A stretch of DNA of 39,902 nucleotides, taken from contig CAIYTF010000137.1 in the NCBI GenBank assembly GCA_903929035.1, forward strand, positions 1 to 39,902. The letters run 5' to 3'. The translations under genes and the position numbers were made by a program. This document shows positions 18,597 through 26,529 of the stretch, piece after piece. Each line of letters starts with the position of its first letter. Position 1 is the first letter of the stretch. The notes under the pieces were generated by a model, which saw only the letters and a list, made by a program, of their open reading frames with translations, ran no database searches and was not told where the DNA came from. Source of the DNA: an uncultured Ignavibacteriales bacterium (GTDB taxonomy: Bacteria; Bacteroidota; Ignavibacteria; Ignavibacteriales; Ignavibacteriaceae).

Positions 18597-21500
18597 CGTT
18601 TACAGCCTCATTAAATCGAACGCTCACCAATTTGGAGACTCCTTCTTCCTGCATAGTTACACCATAAAGAGCATCTGCCGCTTCCATCGTGCGTTTGTTA
18701 TGCGTGACCACGATGAACTGGGTGTTCTTACTGAATTCCTGAATTATTTTCGTAAATCTGTCAATGTTTGCATCGTCAAGCGGTGCATCAATTTCATCAA
18801 GAATACAGAAAGGGCTAGGCTTAACCAGATAAATCGAAAACAATAACGCGATAGCAGTAAGAGTTTTTTCTCCTCCGGAAAGCAGCTCAATGGATGTTGG
18901 ACGCTTACCTTTTGGTTTAGCAATAATCTCAATTTTGCCTTCCAATGGATCGGTATCCTCTTCAAGTTTTAAATCAGCTTCGTCACCCGCGTTGAACAAA
19001 CTCCTGAAAATTCTAATAAAGTTTTCTCTGATTTTTGCAAATGTTTCCATAAACAAAGTTTGGGCAGTTGTATTTATTTCTTCAATCGTCTTGATCAAAT
19101 CTTTCTCTGAGTTCACCAAATCATCACGCTGTTTCTGTAAAAAGTCCAATCGCTGCTTCTCTTCTTCATATTCTGAATACGCCAGCAAATTGACAGGACC
19201 TAAATTCTTAACTTGTGTTTTATAACCTGCCACCTCATTAGCACGCAACTTAAAATCAAACTCGGCAAGTTCCTCAAAAATTTTTAATTCTAATTTAAGC
19301 GAATAACTTTCAAGCACCTGATTTACAAGATTCTCTGTTTTAACTTCATTTTCAGTCAATTTCATTTCACATTGATGAACTTCCCCCGCGGCACGCTCGC
19401 GTTCTTTACGAATATGCTGCTGCTCTGTCTCAAATTTGTGTATAGTTTCACGTATTTCAATAAAACGGGAGTTGATTTCCTTCTCTTCTTCAACTAATAT
19501 CCCTTTCGCGATCGAACGCTCGCTGAGACTTTCGCTTTTTTCTTCAATCATTTCGGAAAGAATTGCTATTTCCTCTTTCCCATCGGAAATATCGGCACGT
19601 TTCTTTTCAAGCGATTTTTCAATTGAAACAATATTTTGCTCGCTTCTTTTAGCCGCGTTAATATTATTCTTTTTCTCACCCGTCACACGCTCAATTTCAA
19701 TTGTCACAACATTCAATTTTGTCGTAAACCCCGAATACTCGGTTTCCAGCTCGCGAAACGATTCTTCAAACGTCCGCTGCTCATTTTCAAGTGAAAGCAC
19801 CTGATTTTTAAACTCTTTCAAATCTTGGTCTAATTGTTCCCGCTCACTGTCAATCTGTTTAGATTGATTTACCATCTCCTGCAAATCAGCACGCTTCTTA
19901 TCAATATCGGAAGTCGCCTTTTCACGTTCGTATTCAAACTGAGAAATTTGTTTTTCAATATTTGCAAGGTCATTCACTAACTTCTTTATACTGTCAGCTA
20001 CACTCTTCAAATCAACGGCAAGAATAGTATTTTCTAATTCTTCAATCTGTTTACGCAGTTCATCCAAACGTGTCTCGTGCCGCGGGAGTAACGTTGTTAA
20101 TTCTTTTAGCGTATGCCGTCTGCCAAACAATGTTTCATCCACTTTTGTAGCGGCTCCGCCTTCAATAAATCTGCTACGGTCAATTATATCACCATTTAAA
20201 GTAACAAAAGTAAATTGCCCGTATTTTTCATTTAACACGAATGCAGTTTGTAAATCACGGACAACTGCTGTTGAACTTAATAGCTTGGTAAAAAGCGGTT
20301 TCCATTTATCAGCAGTTTCAATCAGTTCATCACACCATCCATAGAAATCCTCTTCACTTGAAAGTTTCTTTTTCATCCTATTTACTGAAAACAAATTCAG
20401 TTTATCAAGCAGTGTTAATTTTTTAGTACTACTGTCGTTCGATAAATAGAAAGATGCTTTTCCAAACTCGTTAGTTTCAAGAAACCTGATACCATTTTGA
20501 ATATCTTCTAATGTCTCGACAATAATGCTGTTTAGATTATTCTTTAATGCTGACTCTAATGCAACGCGATAAGTTTCACCGGCGTTACCAATATTTGCCA
20601 GCAAATTCTTTTCCTGCACATTCCAAGTTGTATCTTCAAGCAGTGCTTTCGCGCCTTTGGAAAATCCTTCCAAACTCTCTAACACGTGCTTGAGAAAATT
20701 AATTTTATCACGCGAAGAATTTATCAGTGCGCGTTCTTCAAGCTCTCGTTCTTTTAATGCAGCAAGTTCTTTTTCATATTGCTGTTTTCTATCCTGCATT
20801 GCCTGATATTCACTTTCTGCTCCGGATAGTTTATGCTCAGCTTCATTTTTCTTTAGCGTGAGTTCTTCAACATATCCAACCGTCTTCGCGATATCTTCCG
20901 TCAACGCGATAATACGCTGATTTTGTTTTTCAATATTTGCATTCACCCGTTTCAATGTTGAAAGAAGATTTGTAAAGGCATTTTCTTTTTTTGAAAACTC
21001 GCGGTGAATCGCTATCACGCGTTCATTATATTCTTTTAGCTTCGATCGTTTTTCTTCAAGTCCACTCTTGCGCGCATTAACTTCAGCCTGCAATGTTGTT
21101 TTCTCTGCTGCTTTTCCCTCAAGACGATCATCAAGATCAATGATATTCAACTTAGCATCTTCTACCGCTTCACGCTCATTTTGCAGCTGACCGGTAAGTT
21201 CCCCGATTTCCTGCGTAAACCGGGCAATGTTCCGCTCCAATGCTTTCCCGCGTTCCTCTGAAACAGAGAGTTCTTGCTGGTTTTTATGAATCTCTTCGGT
21301 CTTTCCGCTAATCTTGCGCCGCTGCTCCTGAAGCTCGCGTTCAACAGCATATAGCTGCTCTTTTACACCGCGTATATCATCATCTAACTTATTTATTCGC
21401 GATTCAAACTGCAGCTTCCGGGAAAAAGAAACATCTTTCCGGTCTTTCAAATCAATTTTTAGTGCATTAAACAGGGCAAATTCTCTTTCACACAAGTCTA

Positions 21501-22179
21501 ATTCAAGTTCGCGCAAGGTCATTGTAAGTTTTGTATATTTGTCAGCACGTTTTGCCTGCCGTTCAAGCGATGTGACTTTCTTTTCCACTTCCGAAGTAAT
21601 ATCCGTCACGCGGCTAAGATCGGACATTACTTCATCAAGTTTTTTTAATGTCAACCGTCTGCGCAATTTGTACTTATTCACCCCCGCTGCTTCTTCAAAC
21701 ATTACACGCCGCTCATCTGCTTTGCTGCTAAGAATAGACTCAACCATCTTCAATTCAATCACCGAATACGCGTTCGACCCCATACCCGTATCCATAAATA
21801 AGTTGGTTATATCTTTTAATCGGCAAATATTTTTATTTAGAAGGTATTCGCTTTCACCGGATCTGAATATTCTTCGCGTGATAACAAGTTCAGTGTAGTC
21901 CGAAGGCAGTATTCCTTTATCATTTTGAATCGTCAGTGAAACTTCCGCCATACCCATTGGCTTGCGGTTTGCGGTCCCGTTGAAGATAACATTTTCCATC
22001 TTATCAGAACGGAGCGTGCTGCTCTTTTGTTCTCCAAGACACCACCTGATCGCATCAACAATATTCGTCTTGCCGCAGCCGTTAGGACCTACAATTGAAG
22101 TCATTCCCGGTACGAAATTGACTATTGTTTTTTGCTGAAATGATTTAAATCCTAGAATCTCAAGTTTTGATAAATACAA
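18586..22179 (-). CDS. smc: chromosome segregation protein SMC
   Basis: ATPase of the condensin core, 1197 residues, the normal bacterial length. The Walker A is GPNGCGKTN (31-39). Long coiled coils flank a central hinge (about 500-650). The C-terminal head carries the ABC signature LSGGEK (1100-1105) and Walker B CILDE (1125-1129), followed by the DAPLDDANI D-loop. The start is a TTG at 22179 preceded by GGAG, 2 nt after the previous gene's stop, so it is translationally coupled. It should work with ScpA/ScpB, which are not in the window. Its position inside an envelope operon rather than next to ftsY or rnc is unusual. Confidence 0.97.
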   Translation of the reverse strand: MYLSKLEILGFKSFQQKTIVNFVPGMTSIVGPNGCGKTNIVDAIRWCLGEQKSSTLRSDKMENVIFNGTANRKPMGMAEVSLTIQNDKGILPSDYTELVITRRIFRSGESEYLLNKNICRLKDITNLFMDTGMGSNAYSVIELKMVESILSSKADERRVMFEEAAGVNKYKLRRRLTLKKLDEVMSDLSRVTDITSEVEKKVTSLERQAKRADKYTKLTMTLRELELDLCEREFALFNALKIDLKDRKDVSFSRKLQFESRINKLDDDIRGVKEQLYAVERELQEQRRKISGKTEEIHKNQQELSVSEERGKALERNIARFTQEIGELTGQLQNEREAVEDAKLNIIDLDDRLEGKAAEKTTLQAEVNARKSGLEEKRSKLKEYNERVIAIHREFSKKENAFTNLLSTLKRVNANIEKQNQRIIALTEDIAKTVGYVEELTLKKNEAEHKLSGAESEYQAMQDRKQQYEKELAALKERELEERALINSSRDKINFLKHVLESLEGFSKGAKALLEDTTWNVQEKNLLANIGNAGETYRVALESALKNNLNSIIVETLEDIQNGIRFLETNEFGKASFYLSNDSSTKKLTLLDKLNLFSVNRMKKKLSSEEDFYGWCDELIETADKWKPLFTKLLSSTAVVRDLQTAFVLNEKYGQFTFVTLNGDIIDRSRFIEGGAATKVDETLFGRRHTLKELTTLLPRHETRLDELRKQIEELENTILAVDLKSVADSIKKLVNDLANIEKQISQFEYEREKATSDIDKKRADLQEMVNQSKQIDSEREQLDQDLKEFKNQVLSLENEQRTFEESFRELETEYSGFTTKLNVVTIEIERVTGEKKNNINAAKRSEQNIVSIEKSLEKKRADISDGKEEIAILSEMIEEKSESLSERSIAKGILVEEEKEINSRFIEIRETIHKFETEQQHIRKERERAAGEVHQCEMKLTENEVKTENLVNQVLESYSLKLELKIFEELAEFDFKLRANEVAGYKTQVKNLGPVNLLAYSEYEEEKQRLDFLQKQRDDLVNSEKDLIKTIEEINTTAQTLFMETFAKIRENFIRIFRSLFNAGDEADLKLEEDTDPLEGKIEIIAKPKGKRPTSIELLSGGEKTLTAIALLFSIYLVKPSPFCILDEIDAPLDDANIDRFTKIIQEFSKNTQFIVVTHNKRTMEAADALYGVTMQEEGVSKLVSVRFNEAVNVVA

Positions 22180-22181
22180 TA

Positions 22182-24761
22182 TTATGCTCCGAGTTTAAAA
22201 TCGCGAAGTGCTTGAAGTAAATAGTCGATCGTGAAGTAACTTTCCTGAAAATAATAACCTAAGCCTCCAAAGAAAATCAAACCTAATATAGCGGTAATAA
22301 AATATAATTTCCCCGGCGATATATCAAATATCACGTGTGTTCCTTTCAAAACACGTAATGCCATCCATATTGAAAAAATCACCCACACACCATATATATA
22401 AATATTAAGACTGCCAATCTGCAAAACACGATACAGCACTATTGCGAAGGGTACTAACAATAACACGGGAATATGCGCCCACGAAACCACGTAAAACGCG
22501 CTGCTCAAAGATACCCTGTTCATAACCATATATGCAGCTATCCTTATGATTGTGGTAATAAATATCAAATGCAGCCAAACAAGAATTATCATTATCAGCA
22601 GACACGCTATAGGATGCCACGATAAATAACTGATAAAAGCAATTAAATTTTCATTTGGCAATGAATTTAATACTTTCTCAAATGTTATACTCGATTTGAA
22701 GTAAAACAGAAAACTACTTATCACCAGCGATAAAGAACCGGATACTAATACAGACAATATCATTGATGGCAATACAGTGTACATTCTCGCATCGCGAACA
22801 TCGGCAAAGAAATTATACGAGCGGATCAGCGCGCGCCCCGCGTCCTCCCTAAACTTCCTGCTCGAATTAAATAAAAATCCAATCAACATACCCAACACTA
22901 AACCAAATATTATAAAAGATATTGGTGATGTATCTTTCTTTATGCCTATTGGAATGGTAACCGCCTGCAAATTATGCAGAAGCGCGTAAAGAGATTTATA
23001 CACAGGACGAACGGGATTTCTATCTTCGTCAATAAGCCCAACGGGGAAAATGTTTTGATCATTATATTTTCCGATTAGTGTAGGCAATCCCATCCGGTAA
23101 TCAAACATATATCCCATAAAGTACGCCGGTATTGACGAGGTATTTGCAAATTTATAAAAATCACTGTAAAATTTGCCCTGGGCTTCATACGTGCCTGGAT
23201 TAGTGTAACCGGATGACGAACCCTCGGTAACAGGATAAGAAAGCCCAAGTATTAACACCCTGTTAGGACTAACTTTCTTTATAAAATCTAAATATCCCGC
23301 TTTCACTGCCGCCAAATCAACAGTAATAAATTCCAATCCGTAGAAATCCAGTCCGGGAACTTCGTTTTGGAAAAGTGACGGATTCACATTCGCGTAAAGC
23401 AGTCTATTCGTCTGCTGACGCAATGTTTCAGTCAATTGAGTAAGAAAAAAACCCGTTGCTTCATCACTGCAATTATACCCGCAGCCTAACCCGTAAGCAC
23501 CAATAACAGAATAATTAGCATAACCGGACTCCCATTTGGTTACGTAGTTTTTCATTTCATTCAAATATAAATTATCACTAATCAGAGAGTTCGGAAGAGA
23601 TTCAAATGGTAATTCTATTATGGCTAATAATCCAATCTCCTGACACACGGAAAGTAAATAGGGATGCGGCATACACTTAGTAAACCTGACGGTATTGAAA
23701 CCCATATCCTTTATCATTTTCATTTCACGCTGCATTTCTTCATAAGAAAACATACTGCCGTAATTCTTGTTAACCGGAACATAAGCAGTGCCCTCACTTG
23801 TAAAAGCCGTGCCATTAAGAGCTAAACCGGATTTATCAACCGATAAATGAATGATTGCTATCGGATAGGTCACTTCGTCAACTGCCTCCCCATTTTTTAA
23901 TAATCTGAATTTTAATTTATACCCAACCGGGTTTTCAGGTGTCCACAGACGCGGTGTTGATACGTCAAAAAAGAAAGAAAAGGATTTTTCCTTTCCTTTC
24001 TTAACCTCAATCCGTTCATCAATTAACGAAAAAGTTGTACTCCCGTCCGTGGAAACTAATGATGTCTCTATCGTGAATCCATCACCCTCAATTGAGCTGC
24101 TCTCACGGTTTGTATTCCGTCTTTGCAAAATACCTTTGATTTGTATCCGTGCTTTTGATTCATTCGCGGAAATGGTTTCAAAATTCAGCTTATCAAAACT
24201 AATCGAAGGTTTTTCATTAATAAAAATATCACGATAAATTCCTGCATATTCCTTAGGAGAAAATAATTGATAGCTTAACGGGATTCGATTGCGTTCACCC
24301 GCGGAAGGGTGAATTTTGACAAGTAAAACATTCGGATCATTGAATCGGAGCAGGTCAGGAGGTAATTGTAAAGAAACAGGGAAAGCTCCGCCCGAATGAC
24401 GGTAAATTATTGATCCATTTAAGGATATATCCACTCCATAGCTTGCACCCAATAGATTCAAATCAAAAATATTTTTCTCTACCTGATCTTTGGTAAGTGA
24501 GAAAGATTTTTCATAAATAACATCCTCTTCCCCTTCATACACGGACGGAACATCGACTTTAGTTTTTGGGCGTTTTTTGTCACTTTCAGGATAAATATCC
24601 CATTTCCCATTCAACATTATTTTTTTTCGTATTCCCGATGACTCGAAATAATTCAGATTATCTGTTGTAACTGCATAATCAGGTAAACTTCTGAAAATTA
24701 TTTGCGGAAAAAGATCGGTTGTTAATAATAAAAGAAATATGAAGAATATTGTTCGATGCAC
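22182..24761 (-). CDS. GH2-like protein fused to a YIP1-like membrane domain, probably non-catalytic
   Basis: 859 residues from a GTG start (an in-frame stop lies just upstream). There is a signal peptide (1-20, ends LFPQ), a galactose-binding-like sandwich (about 25-190; LNGKWDIYPE, SLNGSIIYRHSGG), an Ig-like beta domain (about 195-310) and a TIM barrel as in glycoside hydrolase family 2 (NTVRFTKCMPHPYLL). Then comes a membrane part from about 610 with one anchor and five to six further segments resembling YIP1 proteins (ALRVLKGTHVIFDIS). Where GH2 enzymes have the acid/base Asn-Glu, this protein has C427-G428 (YGLGCGYN). The TEYG-like nucleophile site reads LGLSYP. It is therefore likely a carbohydrate-binding or structural descendant. 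It is first in the operon, 2 nt before smc. Confidence 0.78.
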   Translation of the reverse strand: MHRTIFFIFLLLLTTDLFPQIIFRSLPDYAVTTDNLNYFESSGIRKKIMLNGKWDIYPESDKKRPKTKVDVPSVYEGEEDVIYEKSFSLTKDQVEKNIFDLNLLGASYGVDISLNGSIIYRHSGGAFPVSLQLPPDLLRFNDPNVLLVKIHPSAGERNRIPLSYQLFSPKEYAGIYRDIFINEKPSISFDKLNFETISANESKARIQIKGILQRRNTNRESSSIEGDGFTIETSLVSTDGSTTFSLIDERIEVKKGKEKSFSFFFDVSTPRLWTPENPVGYKLKFRLLKNGEAVDEVTYPIAIIHLSVDKSGLALNGTAFTSEGTAYVPVNKNYGSMFSYEEMQREMKMIKDMGFNTVRFTKCMPHPYLLSVCQEIGLLAIIELPFESLPNSLISDNLYLNEMKNYVTKWESGYANYSVIGAYGLGCGYNCSDEATGFFLTQLTETLRQQTNRLLYANVNPSLFQNEVPGLDFYGLEFITVDLAAVKAGYLDFIKKVSPNRVLILGLSYPVTEGSSSGYTNPGTYEAQGKFYSDFYKFANTSSIPAYFMGYMFDYRMGLPTLIGKYNDQNIFPVGLIDEDRNPVRPVYKSLYALLHNLQAVTIPIGIKKDTSPISFIIFGLVLGMLIGFLFNSSRKFREDAGRALIRSYNFFADVRDARMYTVLPSMILSVLVSGSLSLVISSFLFYFKSSITFEKVLNSLPNENLIAFISYLSWHPIACLLIMIILVWLHLIFITTIIRIAAYMVMNRVSLSSAFYVVSWAHIPVLLLVPFAIVLYRVLQIGSLNIYIYGVWVIFSIWMALRVLKGTHVIFDISPGKLYFITAILGLIFFGGLGYYFQESYFTIDYLLQALRDFKLGA

Positions 24762-24935
24762 TATAATGTTCTACCTGCAAATTATTCTAAAAACTGTAAT
24801 TATAAATATACGGAATACAGGTAGGCGAAATCAACTACTAAATTTTTATTTAGTTATCCGCTTGATTTGCCTTTATAAAGAAATTACCTGTAATAATAAA
24901 TTAGAAAATCTAATATTACTGATACACGCGAGTTG

Positions 24936-24987
24936 GGTTACAAACACAGTTTTTCCACCGCGGAGAAAAAGGATGCTGTTTGTAGCC
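24936..24987. other. long imperfect hairpin
   Basis: A 12-bp outer stem (GGTTACAAAC..AG with CTGTTTGTAGCC, one wobble and a 2-nt bulge) encloses a second TTTTTC/GAAAAA stem and a CG-rich loop. It could be a structured RNA, a regulatory leader or the remains of a small mobile repeat. No T-run follows, so it is not an intrinsic terminator. Confidence 0.5.
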
Positions 24988-25230
24988 GGTTATCCGCCGG
25001 AAAGAAACCCCCTGTTTTTCAAATTAAACCATTCAATGGTTTTCGGAGTAACACGGTAGATTGTATCTAATTTCTTGTTGTCGGTTTAGTATAAGTATGA
25101 CATCAATACAACCTTTATTTGTCAAAACGACAGATCGTGAGCCGTTATGGCACTTTATAAGTCAGTATGACAAAATAACACAAAAGCCGCCTGCATCATC
25201 GTAACATCTTATAAATAAACAATATAATCT

Positions 25231-25283
25231 TGCCAATATTATTTGGCACGCCAATTGACATATAAACATTACAATGTTAAAAC
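25231..25283 (+). promoter_or_regulatory. putative hsp20 promoter/operator
   Basis: Two overlapping inverted repeats, TGCCAA-6 nt-TTGGCA (25231-25248) and TTGGC-AC-GCCAA (25243-25254), directly abut TTGACA (25255-25260). TTGACA could be a sigma70 -35, with a poor TAAAAC about 17 nt on. Alternatively TGGCACG-CCAA-TTGAC fits the sigma54 -24/-12 pattern except for A in place of the -12 C. There is no CIRCE (TTAGCACTC) element. Confidence 0.4.
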
Positions 25284-25315
25284 ATCCAAAACATAAAAAA
25301 TAAAGGAAACAAACT

Positions 25316-25690
25316 ATGAACGGATCAAATTGTTATGTTGTTGATAGACCAGTGAGAGAAAGAGATAATTTTCGCCTCCCCGCGGTAGATATTATTGAAA
25401 CAGAAAATAATTTTTCATTAATTGTAAATGTTCCCGGAGTAACAAAAGAAAAAATTAAAGTTAATCTGAAAGACAGGCAATTGGTGATCGAGGGCAGCAT
25501 TCAGAATAATACTGCTGAAGGAGCAAATTATATTATGAGGGAGAGGAGACAAGGAAATTTCTACAGGAAATTCAATCTTGGAGACTCGATCGATACTAAT
25601 ACAATTGAAGCATCACTCGAGAATGGGATACTCACTGTTGTTTTGTCCAAAAAAGAAATTGCTCAGCAAAAAAACATAGAAATAAAATGA
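25316..25690 (+). CDS. small heat-shock protein, Hsp20/alpha-crystallin family
   Basis: 124 residues, a cytoplasmic ATP-independent holdase that would bind unfolding proteins. The alpha-crystallin domain fills almost the whole protein: the DIIETENNFSLIVNVPGV opening, the middle RQGNFYRKFNLGD strand and the A-x-x-x-n-G-I/L-x-V/I motif (ASLENGILTVVL) near the end. The N-terminal arm is short for the family. The ATG follows AAAGGAAACAAACT. It is followed at once by a second hsp20, so both are probably transcribed together and heat- or stress-induced. Confidence 0.94.
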   Translation: MNGSNCYVVDRPVRERDNFRLPAVDIIETENNFSLIVNVPGVTKEKIKVNLKDRQLVIEGSIQNNTAEGANYIMRERRQGNFYRKFNLGDSIDTNTIEASLENGILTVVLSKKEIAQQKNIEIK

Positions 25691-25716
25691 CCATAATAAC
25701 AAGAAAGGAGTCTGAT

Positions 25717-26181
25717 ATGTCAATCATAAAAGCTAATCCCGTATTCGATCTATTAAGTATGGAACGCGATTTTAACCGCTTGTTTCACGAGATAGGAAAA
25801 AATATCCGTTTATTCGGAGTGCCTGAACGCGTTATCGAAAACGAAACTGCAGATTGGGTTCCCGCGCTTGATTTCTTTGAAGATAAAGATACCTACAAAG
25901 TGCAATTGGATTTACCCGGACTGAAAAAAGAAGATGTCAAAATCTCTTTTGTTAATGGTCAGTTGAAAATTTCCGGAGAACGCGTAAATGAACACGATAA
26001 AAAGGAAGGAAAATATCATACTATTGAACGTTCTCACGGCAAATTCTTCCGTGCATTTAATTTGCCTAAGCATATTAATGACGATGAAATTCAGGCTGAA
26101 TTTAAGGATGGGCAATTGACGGTAACAATACCAAAAGCTGAAGAAGCCAAGCCGAAAGAGCTTGAAATAAAGGTGAAGTAA
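25717..26181 (+). CDS. small heat-shock protein, Hsp20/alpha-crystallin family (second copy)
   Basis: 154 residues from the ATG at 25717, chosen because a strong AAAGGAG lies 8 nt upstream. An in-frame ATG at 25687 overlapping the previous gene lacks a comparable site. A typical N-terminal arm (NPVFDLLSMERDFNRLFHE) is followed by the alpha-crystallin domain (DFFEDKDTYKVQLDLPGL, RSHGKFFRAFNLP, AEFKDGQLTVTIPKAE) and a short KELEIKVK tail containing an I-x-V-like end. It is diverged from its neighbour, so the pair may form hetero-oligomers, as tandem sHSPs do elsewhere. This is inference. Confidence 0.95.
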   Translation: MSIIKANPVFDLLSMERDFNRLFHEIGKNIRLFGVPERVIENETADWVPALDFFEDKDTYKVQLDLPGLKKEDVKISFVNGQLKISGERVNEHDKKEGKYHTIERSHGKFFRAFNLPKHINDDEIQAEFKDGQLTVTIPKAEEAKPKELEIKVK

Positions 26182-26207
26182 ATTTCTAAAAACAGTGATT
26201 AGCATCA

Positions 26208-26231
26208 AAAGGCGGAAGTAATTCCGCCTTT
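26208..26231 (+). terminator. Rho-independent terminator after the hsp20 pair
   Basis: A perfect 10-bp stem (AAAGGCGGAA, loop GTAA, TTCCGCCTTT) 26 nt after the stop is followed by GATTTTCGATATTTTT. It cleanly separates the heat-shock unit from the R-M genes. Confidence 0.85.
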
Positions 26232-26328
26232 GATTTTCGATATTTTTATTATGTCAAAATTGTGTTACTCGTAATTTAGCTATTGAAAAATGGTATGAGT
26301 TAAAACCACAACTTTTTTTACAAACCCC

Positions 26329-26359
26329 TTTGGATTTTAAATTAAAATTATTATCTTTA
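26329..26359 (+). promoter_or_regulatory. possible Bacteroidota-type promoter for the R-M genes
   Basis: TTTG (26329-26332), 19 nt, then TATCTTTA (26352-26359). This differs in one base from the TTTG/TAnnTTTG consensus of Bacteroidota primary sigma promoters. It would give a leader of about 160 nt that includes the 22-bp repeat. In such AT-rich DNA the match could be chance. Confidence 0.3.
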
Positions 26360-26387
26360 CAATAAAATTATTATTCAAGTTTTCTTA

Positions 26388-26409
26388 AACAACCTTGTGA
26401 AACTTGACA
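26388..26409 (-). repeat. 22-bp dispersed repeat, copy 2
   Basis: Exact reverse complement of 146-167. It lies between the hsp20 terminator and the R-M genes, at the boundary where base composition becomes more AT-rich. No matching copy was found downstream of the R-M genes, so it is not shown to bound the island on both sides. Confidence 0.7.
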
Positions 26410-26529
26410 ACTATAGCACTCTGCTCTGACCGCAACTACTAAAGAATTAATATCGACTTAAATTACTAAAAGCTTATTGACAAAATGAATTCAATTTTTT
26501 CGTCACTTTTTGAATAAAAATAAACAATT

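Larger units (their letters stand above)
24762..25315. other. divergent intergenic region between the smc operon and hsp20
   Basis: 554 nt without a convincing gene. An open frame through 24739-25059 has no ribosome binding site and crosses a strong hairpin. The region holds a CTACCTG/CAGGTAG inverted pair close to the operon's GTG start, the long hairpin at 24936-24987, a CCGG-ended small palindrome just after it, and the hsp20 promoter elements near 25231-25283. Confidence 0.5.
26182..26529. other. intergenic region ahead of the R-M island
   Basis: 348 nt, very AT-rich and without a gene. It contains the hsp20 terminator, a Bacteroidota-like promoter candidate (26329-26359) and a copy of the 22-bp repeat (26388-26409). 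No palindromic C-box typical of C-protein-controlled R-M systems was seen. Confidence 0.5.

Noticed and set aside
24739-25059. Open frame of 106 codons between the GH2-like gene and hsp20
   Set aside because: No ribosome binding site. It runs through a strong hairpin and starts inside the oppositely oriented gene's signal peptide. No family resemblance.
146-26409. The 22-bp inverted pair as ends of one 26-kb transposon or integrated element
   Set aside because: The interval holds mostly core housekeeping genes and no transposase or integrase, and no target-site duplication is visible.
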